A stretch of 64,000 bases of DNA, taken from the NCBI RefSeq assembly GCF_025562755.1, contig NZ_CP103300.1:1501501-1565500 (forward strand). Reading direction: 5' to 3'. Each line of letters opens with the position of its first letter. The first letter of the stretch is position 1. The position numbers were made by a program, and so were the translations under genes. The notes under the pieces were generated by a model, which worked only from the letters and a program-made list of their open reading frames with translations, ran no database searches and was not told the origin of the DNA. Positions 33,340 to 41,521 of the stretch are shown in pieces. Source of the DNA: Endozoicomonas euniceicola. GTDB taxonomy: Bacteria > Pseudomonadota > Gammaproteobacteria > Pseudomonadales > Endozoicomonadaceae.

Positions 33340-34677
33340 TTACCAGTCAAGGATACTTTTTTGAATTTTAGTAATTTCCTTCTGAGCCTTAACTGCAGCG
33401 TCCCTGAGAGACACAGAGGCAGATTCAGGAGTCTTTGTTGTCAAATAAAGCAGGTTTACATCCACTGGAATGTTTTCTACGGGTTCTCTCCAATCAAGTT
33501 CTTCGTCTGGACGAATCTCTGCATCCTGCTCAGATATTTTCTGAAAGGCTTTGTCCAGCCAATACCCCATCAAGTAGCTCTCATCAGCGGATAGCAGAGA
33601 GTCTCCACGAGCAAAAAGATACAATATGTGGGGAAGCGCTTTTGTTAAAATCAGGTCGTCGGACCATGAGAAAGGTGAGCTGCTCTCAATTGAATTGTCA
33701 ATTTCCACAGAAATATCCCAAAGAATGATGGAAGAAAAATATTCTTGAGGACGTTTAGAGGGATCGAGTTCTGTTTGGCCAAAGTGATTCAGAGTGGAAG
33801 TTTCATTGTACTTTGGTTTGAGATCGTTCACATACTGGTCGTTACTGTCAGGCTCTTCAGAAGAGGATAAGAGCCACTTACGCCAGTCAAGGTACGGATT
33901 AACAAAGACTATTTTATCCAGCCAGAGAGAAACCATATTACGGATACGCGGTTTGACCAGTTGATCGTGTTCGCTGGAAAAAATTAATTGTAATATGGGT
34001 TTTGCGACAATCCGCAGACCTGCATCATGACGATCCAGTACCTCTTCGAAAGACAGAAAATAAAGGTTAGAATCTTGAGCTTTTTTAACAGCCGCATGAA
34101 TAGCGCATATAGTGTTCCAAAGCCATTGGGATGGAAATTCCGACGGTATCGAGTCTGTGGTCAGGGTCTCGTAGGTAATACCGAAGTTTTCTGCCTGGGT
34201 GACAAGCTCACCGAATGTGTACTTTTGTCCTGATTTTACTGTCTTTTTGCATTTTTTTTTGTGAACGATTTCTTTGTGATTATTTTTGGCAATTTCACGT
34301 TTAACTGGTTTTTTGTGATACTCAGTATCGTCTGGCTTATTGAGAGGAGCCTGAACTATAGATGGTGACGATTGATAATTCCGATACTTTCCAATCAAAA
34401 AATAGTTACAGAGCCACTTTAAGAATTTATTGATAGATATTTCATTATCCCGGCCTGACATGTGGTGATGGTGTTCTATTTGCTTAAGCAGGGATAACTC
34501 AATCGTATCAGACTGAAGAGACAATCGTCGTATGTCTCGCCTTTCAACTCCGGAAATTTGAAATAAAGGGTTATTCGGTTCGTGATGATGAGGCTCAATA
34601 CTCACTCCCGGCAGAGCTTTGGATGAAGGTAAATAAACCAGAAAGAGTACAGTCGCACAAATAGACAGAACTTTCAT
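33340..34677 (-). CDS. Unknown secreted protein, 445 residues, with His- and Lys-rich segments
   Basis: From the ATG at 34677 the protein begins MKVLSICATVLFLVYLPSSKA, a clear signal peptide. The mature N-terminus has two His clusters (EPHHHEPN; IEHHHHMS) and residues ~125-150 are very basic (VKREIAKNNHKEIVHKKK). The rest (~160-440) is a Trp- and Asp/Glu-rich globular region with no motif I recognise. It lies inverted between two ampG paralogues and is more A+T-rich than they are. It is possibly related in style to the secreted proteins further on, but no sequence similarity was evident. Export to periplasm or beyond is inferred. Confidence 0.65.
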   Translation of the reverse strand: MKVLSICATVLFLVYLPSSKALPGVSIEPHHHEPNNPLFQISGVERRDIRRLSLQSDTIELSLLKQIEHHHHMSGRDNEISINKFLKWLCNYFLIGKYRNYQSSPSIVQAPLNKPDDTEYHKKPVKREIAKNNHKEIVHKKKCKKTVKSGQKYTFGELVTQAENFGITYETLTTDSIPSEFPSQWLWNTICAIHAAVKKAQDSNLYFLSFEEVLDRHDAGLRIVAKPILQLIFSSEHDQLVKPRIRNMVSLWLDKIVFVNPYLDWRKWLLSSSEEPDSNDQYVNDLKPKYNETSTLNHFGQTELDPSKRPQEYFSSIILWDISVEIDNSIESSSPFSWSDDLILTKALPHILYLFARGDSLLSADESYLMGYWLDKAFQKISEQDAEIRPDEELDWREPVENIPVDVNLLYLTTKTPESASVSLRDAAVKAQKEITKIQKSILDW

Positions 34678-34692
34678 AATAATAACAACCAC

Positions 34693-35032
34693 CTTTCAGA
34701 GGAGTATATTTTTCTGAGCTGCATAAACAATCTGTGAAAAACTTTCCCCATTCTTGTTAATTAACGCAGGCAGGCTAACTATTCAGCACCCGGCAAAGAA
34801 TGATGTCCGTAATTCTTTACTGGCATTGAATTATAGAAGTCTTCTCGTTGTACGCTACAAATGATCTTCCTGTTGAGTTTTTGCTTTTTGTGTAGACAGG
34901 TTACGCTCAGGTCAGCAGAACTGACGTATACGTTAATAAATAACCAATGCTACAATTTGAACCTCAAGTAATAAAAGGTGTCTATAGCTACTTAATTTTT
35001 CCAATAAAAAATTAACAACCCCGGAAAGCTCA
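34693..35032. other. Divergent intergenic region before ampG copy 2
   Basis: 340 bases between the secreted-protein gene and ampG copy 2. A+T-rich; it must hold the promoters of both divergent genes. A CAGGTCAGCAGAACTGACG inverted motif near 34910 could be an operator. No gene or RNA recognised. Confidence 0.4.
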
Positions 35033-36418
35033 ATGACAGACCAGAAAACACGCTCCAACAACTGGCGGCAAACGTTGTCGATCTACCTTCACCGTCGTGC
35101 CATTACCCTGTTTTTTCTGGGCTTTTCAGCAGGTCTTCCCATTTTACTGGTGTTCTCGAGCTTATCCTTCTGGATGCGGGAAGCGGATGTCAGTCGTTCA
35201 ACCATTGGCTTTTTCAGCTGGATAGGACTGGCTTATGGCTTTAAATGGGTCTGGTCGCCGCTGGTTGACCGAATGCCACTGCCGCTGTTAAGCACTTTTC
35301 TCGGTCGCCGCCGCGCATGGCTACTGTTATCTCAGGTCGTTATTACCGGCTCCCTGGTGGGCATGGCAATCACCGACCCGGCCCTTGATCTGTGGACGAT
35401 GGCGCTGTTTGCCGTCATGGTCGCTTTTGGCTCTGCCACTCAGGATATCGTCATCGACGCCTACCGCATTGAATCCGCCGATAAAAACCTTCAGGCAGCT
35501 CTGGCAGCCACTTACATGGTGGGCTATCGCCTGGCCATGATTCTGGCAACGGCTGGCGTACTCAGTATCGCTGCATGGTTCACCGTGAATGAAGGAACCT
35601 ATGACCAGTACCCCTGGCGTATGGCTTACCTCATCATGGCCTGTTGTATGGGAGTGGGCATTATTACCACTTTGATGATCAATGAGCCGGCAGAACCTCC
35701 CAGACAAGAGCTGGAACTCAGGGCTAAACAGTGGATGGCTGATAACGCTCATCTGCCTGGCTTTATTGTTCACACTGCTGGTTGGCTGTACGGCGCTGTT
35801 ATCTGCCCTTTCATGGACTTTCTGATTCGCTACCGCTGGCACGCACTCCTGATACTGGGATTAATCAGCACTTACCGTATCTGCGATGTGGTAATGGGCA
35901 TCATGGCAAACCCGTTCTATGTCGACCTGGGCTACACCAAGCAGGAAGTCGCTGCCATTTCAAAAGTCTATGGCGTCATTATGACACTGGTGGGCGCTGC
36001 CATTGGCGGCGTCCTGATGGTGCGCTTCGGGGTGATGAAGATTCTGTTTACCGGTGGTTTACTGGCAGCGGTGAGCAACCTGCTGTTTGCTTTTCTCGCG
36101 GGTGTAGGTCATGACATTGCCTGGCTGACCGTTGTGATCTCACTGGATAATCTGGCGGGAGGCGTAGCGACTGCTGCTTTTATTGCTTACCTGTCGAGCC
36201 TGACTAACGTCAGTTACTCTGCCACCCAGTATGCGCTGTTCAGCTCCGTCATGGCTCTGTTTCCAAAGTTTCTGGCTGGTTTTTCCGGCGTACTGGTGGA
36301 CTCCATAGGCTATGCTTCGTTTTTCACTGCTACAGCGTTGATGGGTATTCCGTCACTGGTTCTGATACTGCTGGCATGGAAATTAAAAGTGGCGTCAGCA
36401 GATGAAAGAAAACCATAA
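35033..36418 (+). CDS. AmpG-like MFS transporter, copy 2
   Basis: 461 residues, colinear with copy 1 along its whole length: FFLGFSAGLPILLVFSSLSFW, ADVSRSTIGFFSWIGLAY, WSPLVDRMPLP, LGRRRAWLLL, ATQDIVIDAYRIE, RICDVVMGIMANPFYVDLGY and SLTNVSYSATQYALFSS. Same 12-segment layout. Presumed anhydro-muropeptide importer, but two copies allow for different specificity, for example host- or prey-derived wall fragments. The next gene starts 15 bases later, so the secreted trypsin-like protein may be co-transcribed with it. Confidence 0.86.
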   Translation: MTDQKTRSNNWRQTLSIYLHRRAITLFFLGFSAGLPILLVFSSLSFWMREADVSRSTIGFFSWIGLAYGFKWVWSPLVDRMPLPLLSTFLGRRRAWLLLSQVVITGSLVGMAITDPALDLWTMALFAVMVAFGSATQDIVIDAYRIESADKNLQAALAATYMVGYRLAMILATAGVLSIAAWFTVNEGTYDQYPWRMAYLIMACCMGVGIITTLMINEPAEPPRQELELRAKQWMADNAHLPGFIVHTAGWLYGAVICPFMDFLIRYRWHALLILGLISTYRICDVVMGIMANPFYVDLGYTKQEVAAISKVYGVIMTLVGAAIGGVLMVRFGVMKILFTGGLLAAVSNLLFAFLAGVGHDIAWLTVVISLDNLAGGVATAAFIAYLSSLTNVSYSATQYALFSSVMALFPKFLAGFSGVLVDSIGYASFFTATALMGIPSLVLILLAWKLKVASADERKP

Positions 36419-36433
36419 ACATGAGGAGTCACT

Positions 36434-37294
36434 GTGTCCAACATTCAAACAATAAGAGCAGTACTGTTTACGTCCCTTTTGTTCCCGGTATTCTGCTCAA
36501 TGGCGGAGACCAGCACGAAGGCTATAAAAGCAGGTGTATCCAACTGGCTGGCTTCTCTGGAAACCATTGACTTTAATACAAATCCAATAAGCTGCCACGC
36601 TGTTATTATTCATAAAAACTGGGCTTTGACTACCAATGACTGTGTACCGAAAAAACAGCACCGGAAAGAAACGATTGTGGGACGGTATTATCAGGAATCA
36701 CTTGAACCTTGGGAGAAAATAGTGCTTCGCTTCTCAACTGAATCGGAGAAAAAGGGTGATCAGGTTACAGTCTCAGAGGTATGGCGTCCGAGTACATACC
36801 ATACTTCTTACCCTATTCTGTTAAAACTGGAATCAACACTTAATCCTCCCTTTCCCACTTTGTCTTTTAAAAAACACTCATGGTTTGATGAACTGGGAGA
36901 TCGCCTCCCTTTGTGGACGGTGTATTATTTGGAGAGGCTGAAACACGAGAATGCTGTAAAACTTCCTGAAATCAATTTACATTTTCATCCTGTCAGAGTG
37001 ATGGATCAGTCAAACTGCCATCCCTTTGTCAGAGCGTTGGACTGGAAAATATGCTCAATTCCTGAAGGTTCCGGACAGGTATTAAGCCGTGAATTTCAGA
37101 GAGGGGCAGTTTTGCTGGATAAGAACTCTATGGTAGTAGGATTAGGCTACGCACCGGACCAGTGGAATACGACAGAGACAATGAATTATTTTATTCCTCT
37201 GGGTCTAACGCCATTCGAAAATTTTATAAAAGAAACTACAGGCATAGAGAATCAGCCTGATATTAAATTAATAAAAGGCGTTTCTGAGCTATAG
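36434..37294 (+). CDS. Secreted trypsin-like protein lacking the catalytic residues
   Basis: 286 residues with a signal peptide (IRAVLFTSLLFPVFCSMAE). The segment CHAVIIHKNWALTTNDCV has the shape of the trypsin CGGSLI...WVLTAAHC strand pair, but the catalytic His position is Asp (TNDC instead of AAHC). Towards the end, REFQRGAVLLDKNSMVVGLGY occupies the place of the GDSGGPL segment, and the nucleophile Ser is absent. Cys pairs are otherwise kept. It is therefore probably an inactive serine-protease homologue, used for binding rather than cleavage. Family assignment is by eye. Confidence 0.6.
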   Translation: MSNIQTIRAVLFTSLLFPVFCSMAETSTKAIKAGVSNWLASLETIDFNTNPISCHAVIIHKNWALTTNDCVPKKQHRKETIVGRYYQESLEPWEKIVLRFSTESEKKGDQVTVSEVWRPSTYHTSYPILLKLESTLNPPFPTLSFKKHSWFDELGDRLPLWTVYYLERLKHENAVKLPEINLHFHPVRVMDQSNCHPFVRALDWKICSIPEGSGQVLSREFQRGAVLLDKNSMVVGLGYAPDQWNTTETMNYFIPLGLTPFENFIKETTGIENQPDIKLIKGVSEL

Positions 37295-37402
37295 CAACAC
37301 AAATTTTGCTGACAAAGCTCATTTCATATTAGAGAAGACTGGTTTTTGAGTAGTTACGTTGCATAGTCTATGCTCTGCGAACTCACGGAGAAATAGCAGA
37401 GC

Positions 37403-37480
37403 ATGACGAGCATCGAATCAGCTACAGCCTCACTTGAGAAAATTGCTGCTTGTTCTGCTGTCATTGTAAAAGGTGAATAA
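37403..37480 (+). CDS. Possible 25-residue peptide upstream of the secreted triplet
   Basis: ATG at 37403 with GGAGAA ten bases upstream; reads MTSIESATASLEKIAACSAV and ends at TAA 37480. No counterpart before copies 2 and 3 of the triplet. Could be chance. The surrounding 37295-37511 gap also holds a promoter-like block (GTTACGTTGCATAGTCTATG) that recurs in similar form before copies 2 and 3. Confidence 0.15.
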   Translation: MTSIESATASLEKIAACSAVIVKGE

Positions 37481-37511
37481 AATATCACATTAATCAGCAA
37501 GAGGATTCACC

Positions 37512-39392
37512 ATGCTAACAAGCGCCACTTGTCTTTTGTTCTTAGTTTTTTCTTTATTTTCCAGAACCCTCTTAGCTGGAAATTTACAAAACCCACTCCC
37601 TCCTTTCATGGGAAATCTTCCTCCAAAAATGAATGGGAATTATTTACCTACCTGGCAAATGCCGATGTGTTCAAAACTGCTTAATGATGATATTGAGATG
37701 TTGGCCAACGAAAATCAGACTGAGAAACACGCAGATGATTTTGATGATGACCTGGGTTTCCGTTTTGGAGCAGACCCCGAAGAAGAAACTGACGCCCCAC
37801 TTCGCCAGAATATCCCCGAAGATGAGAATGAATATAAGTTAGTTCAATTAGAATGGAATGGAATACTAAAAAAATACGTCGTTGTCGTAACAAACTTCCT
37901 GCCGATGACTCTGAAAACAGAGGGTAAAGCTCCTGTTTATGACAGGCTTGATTTTGAAGAAGATCTTGAGTTTGCAGAGCCAGACAAAAAATCCATTTGC
38001 GTCTCCCTGCCGGTAAAGTCATCCTCTGAAAATAGTTATCCAGTGAAACGAAATGGTGAAACCGATGATGACGAAAGTTCTGATGGTTCATCCAATTCAA
38101 AAGAATCAGAAGATTCGGGCAACGATGCTTCCGGGTACATAATTCCTTCTACGAAGAACTGTGATTCGAGTAATTCAGAATATTTTTTGAAAACCGTGCA
38201 GATAACAACGAAAGACGACGACTGCACCTTTATAGAAATATTCGACAGCCACCACCTTAATTCATGCAATCTGACAGAACTGGGAGAAACAGAGCTGCAG
38301 GCTGACAACCCTGAACTATTTGCAACAAAAGAAAAGGCTATTGAAGCCTTCCAGGCATTAAAACAGAGCAAGTTTAAAAAAACTAAGCACACCATGGAAT
38401 ATCAGGCAATAGCAAGATTAATGTTCAAGCACCAGCACAGACCAGTTGTTGAGCTGATAGAAAAACATCCAGAAATGTTTCAGACAATGGAAGATGTCTG
38501 GAGTGCTATTCATACTTACAAACTAAAGAAAAGCTTTGAAAAAAAAAAAGCGGGAGAAGAGCAGGCTCAGCCAAGCTACAAAAATGAAGTTCTGGAAGCA
38601 TTAATTTCATATCAAAAGCAAAACCCTCCTTTTCAACATATTTTTTCCAGCACTGATTCTGATAATCTGAAAGAAATTGTAACTTATCCGATGTTTTATG
38701 AAGATTTTTTCCGATGTGTTGCCCGCGCTCTCTTTATTCACTTAAAACCAGAAGATGATGATGCTGAACTACTGATCATTTGTAACAATGATCCTGAAGG
38801 CATGGGAACCTTAACGTCAAATGGAGCTACTGAACTACAAGAAAACTATCCTGATCTTTTTCCGGCAGCTGATTTTGCTCTTTTGGTTTTTAATGAATTA
38901 TTTGATAGACCAGTTCCTGACATAAAGAATATTGATACTCTTCAATATCAGGCCATTGCAAAACTTGTTCAAGATCACGTTGATGCAAATAGTATAAAAT
39001 CCTTTATCGTGGATGATGAATACTGCTGTGGAGAACCTTATACTAAGACAATTCCATACAAAATGTTTAGTAGTGGCTGCTTAGAATTTGGTACATCTGA
39101 TAAAAGTTTTTTTATATCAAAAAAAAGTGAGGAAAATTACGAGCAGTACTGCTTTTCAAAAAAAAACTTTTTCCACCTTAAAAATTTTGTTAATAACCCT
39201 GAAATGGATTCAGACTCTAAAATAAAAACAATAAGCCTCATTTTCCCACCTGATGACAAGGAACTTACCCCAAAAAACGTCTTTACGAATATAGATTTTT
39301 TGATAGGGGATACTTATAAACGCGCAGAATCTTCATTCAATGAACATTCTAATAAGCGTAGAAAGCTGGACAAGCAGGATAGCCCTCGCTAG
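37512..39392 (+). CDS. Unknown secreted acidic protein, copy 1 of tandem triplet
   Basis: 626 residues. The first ~22 residues (TCLLFLVFSLFSRTLLAG) are a signal peptide. Residues ~30-190 are almost identical in all three copies and rich in Asp/Glu (TEKHADDFDDDLGFRFGADP). Then a Ser/Asp/Glu stretch (DDDESSDGSS) acts as a linker. The C-terminal two thirds hold two copies of a ~75-residue module (GETELQADNPELF; GATELQENYPDLF). The C-terminus is basic, SNKRRKLDKQDSPR, similar to a nuclear localisation signal. This copy is the most diverged from the other two. No known family recognised. Low G+C by eye; secreted toward the host is inferred. Confidence 0.7.
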   Translation: MLTSATCLLFLVFSLFSRTLLAGNLQNPLPPFMGNLPPKMNGNYLPTWQMPMCSKLLNDDIEMLANENQTEKHADDFDDDLGFRFGADPEEETDAPLRQNIPEDENEYKLVQLEWNGILKKYVVVVTNFLPMTLKTEGKAPVYDRLDFEEDLEFAEPDKKSICVSLPVKSSSENSYPVKRNGETDDDESSDGSSNSKESEDSGNDASGYIIPSTKNCDSSNSEYFLKTVQITTKDDDCTFIEIFDSHHLNSCNLTELGETELQADNPELFATKEKAIEAFQALKQSKFKKTKHTMEYQAIARLMFKHQHRPVVELIEKHPEMFQTMEDVWSAIHTYKLKKSFEKKKAGEEQAQPSYKNEVLEALISYQKQNPPFQHIFSSTDSDNLKEIVTYPMFYEDFFRCVARALFIHLKPEDDDAELLIICNNDPEGMGTLTSNGATELQENYPDLFPAADFALLVFNELFDRPVPDIKNIDTLQYQAIAKLVQDHVDANSIKSFIVDDEYCCGEPYTKTIPYKMFSSGCLEFGTSDKSFFISKKSEENYEQYCFSKKNFFHLKNFVNNPEMDSDSKIKTISLIFPPDDKELTPKNVFTNIDFLIGDTYKRAESSFNEHSNKRRKLDKQDSPR

Positions 39393-39522
39393 TAACTGCT
39401 CAGAAACTATAGGCGAAGTTGCCCATGGATTTTTCACTGTGGGTTACATCGTCTATGCTCTAAAAGTGTACATAGAAACAGCAACACCTGATGTATCGTT
39501 TTAATCAACAAGAGAAATCACC

Positions 39523-41391
39523 ATGCGAACAAGCGTCACTTGTCTTTTGTTCTTAGTTTTTTCTTTATTTTCCAGAACCCTCTTAGCCGGAAATTTACAA
39601 AACCTACTCCCTCCTTTCATGGGAAATATTCCTCAAAAAATGAATGGGAATTATTTACCTACCTGGCAAATGCCGATGTATTCAAAACTGCTTCATAATG
39701 ATATTGATAAGTTGGCCAACGAAAATCAGACTGAGAAACACGCTGATAATTTTGATGATGACCTGGGTTTCCATTTTGGAGCAGACCCTGAAGAGGAAAC
39801 TGACACCCCGCTTCGCCAGAATCTCCCCGAAGATGAGAATGAATATAAGTTAGTTCAATTAGAATGGAATGGAATACTAAAAAAATACGTCGTTGTCCTA
39901 ACAAACTTCCTGCCGATGACTCTGAAAACAGAGGGTAAAGCTCCTGTTTATGACAGGCTTGATTTTGAAGAAGATCTTGAGTTTGCAGAGCCAGACAAAA
40001 AATCCATTTGCGTCTCCCTGCCGGTAAAGTCATCCTCTGAAAATAGTTATCCAGTGAAACGAAATGGTGAAACCGATGATGACGAAAGTTCTGATGGTTC
40101 ATCCAGTTCTGAAGATTCAGAATATCCAGAAGATTCAGACAGCGATATCTCCGATGACATAATTCCTTCTACGAAGAACTGTGATTCGAGTAACTCGGAA
40201 TATCGTTTGAGAACTGTGCCGATAATATCGAATGATGACGCCCGCACCTTTCTACTAATAGGCCCCAGCGACTGCCTCAACTCATGCAATCTGACAGAGC
40301 AGGGAGCAAGAGAACTGCAGGCTGACAACCCTGAACTATTTGCAACAACAGAAGTGGCTATTGCAGCCTTTCAGACATTAAAACAGAATGATTTTAACGA
40401 AACCACGCACACCCTGGAATATCAGGCAGTAGCAAATTTAATTTTAAAGTACCAGGATGTACCAACTGCTGAGCTGATGAGGAGTTTTCCCGAACAATTT
40501 CAGACAATAGAAGATACCAGGGAAGCTATTTATGATTTCAAACGTAAAATAAATACTGAAAACCAGAACCCGTCAGAGTCCGAAAAAGCTCTGGCAGCAT
40601 TTTTTTCAGATCAAAGACAGAATTCTGTTTTACAACAAATTTTTTCCGGCACAACTTCCGATAACCTGGAAGAAATTTTTACTGATCTGATGGATAGTCG
40701 ATCTTTTTTCCAATATGTTGCCCGCGCTCTCTTTATTCACTTAGAACCAGAAGAAGATGATAGTAAACTACTGATCATTTGTAACAGAGATGCTGGGGGC
40801 ATGGGAAGGTTAACGTTAAATGGAGCAACCGAACTACAAGAAAAATATCCTGAGCTTTTTCCGACAGCTGATTTTGCTCTTTCGGTTTTTGATGAACTAT
40901 TTGCTGCAGGAGCTCCTGATACCATGGATGTTGACACTCTTCAATACCAGGCCATTGCAGAACTTGCTAAAAAGCATATCAGTAGAGGTCGTATAGGTTA
41001 TTTTATCTTTGATGAAGAAAAACACAGGGGAGAACTTTATATTGAGGAAATTCCATACGAAATGTTTAGTAGTCGCTGTTTAGGTTTTGGTATATATGAT
41101 GGAAGTTTTTTTATATCAAAAGCAAGTAGAGACAAATATAAGAATTACTGTTTTTCAACAAAAAACATGTTACACTTTAAAAAATTTGTTAACAACCCTG
41201 AAACAGACTCCGACTATAAAATAGAAACAATAAAGCTCCTTTTCCCACCTGATGATAAGGACGTTACGCAGAAAGCCGTTCTTAAAAACATAAACTTATT
41301 GATAGGAGGTTCTTATAAACGCGCACAAGCTTCTTTCAATAAACATTCTGATAAGCGTAGAAAGCTGGACAAGCAGGATAGCCCTCGCTAG
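39523..41391 (+). CDS. Unknown secreted acidic protein, copy 2 of tandem triplet
   Basis: 622 residues with the same signal peptide, acidic N-terminal domain, Ser/Asp linker and module layout as copy 1. Modules are at about residues 238-315 (LTEQGARELQADNPELFATT) and 413-492 (LTLNGATELQEKYPELFPTA); a shorter related segment, SFPEQFQTIEDTREAIYDFK, lies between them. It ends DKRRKLDKQDSPR. From residue ~220 to ~590 it is nearly identical to copy 3 at the DNA level, while its N-terminal part is no closer to copy 3 than to copy 1, suggesting recent gene conversion. The upstream ~100 bases are also repeated before copy 3. Confidence 0.7.
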   Translation: MRTSVTCLLFLVFSLFSRTLLAGNLQNLLPPFMGNIPQKMNGNYLPTWQMPMYSKLLHNDIDKLANENQTEKHADNFDDDLGFHFGADPEEETDTPLRQNLPEDENEYKLVQLEWNGILKKYVVVLTNFLPMTLKTEGKAPVYDRLDFEEDLEFAEPDKKSICVSLPVKSSSENSYPVKRNGETDDDESSDGSSSSEDSEYPEDSDSDISDDIIPSTKNCDSSNSEYRLRTVPIISNDDARTFLLIGPSDCLNSCNLTEQGARELQADNPELFATTEVAIAAFQTLKQNDFNETTHTLEYQAVANLILKYQDVPTAELMRSFPEQFQTIEDTREAIYDFKRKINTENQNPSESEKALAAFFSDQRQNSVLQQIFSGTTSDNLEEIFTDLMDSRSFFQYVARALFIHLEPEEDDSKLLIICNRDAGGMGRLTLNGATELQEKYPELFPTADFALSVFDELFAAGAPDTMDVDTLQYQAIAELAKKHISRGRIGYFIFDEEKHRGELYIEEIPYEMFSSRCLGFGIYDGSFFISKASRDKYKNYCFSTKNMLHFKKFVNNPETDSDYKIETIKLLFPPDDKDVTQKAVLKNINLLIGGSYKRAQASFNKHSDKRRKLDKQDSPR

Positions 41392-41521
41392 TAACTGCTC
41401 AAAGACTGTAGGACGAGTTGACCATAGATTTTTAACCTTGGCTTACATCGTCTATGCTCTAAAAGCGTACATAGAAACAGCAACACCTGATGTATCGTTT
41501 TAATCAACAAGAGAAATCACC

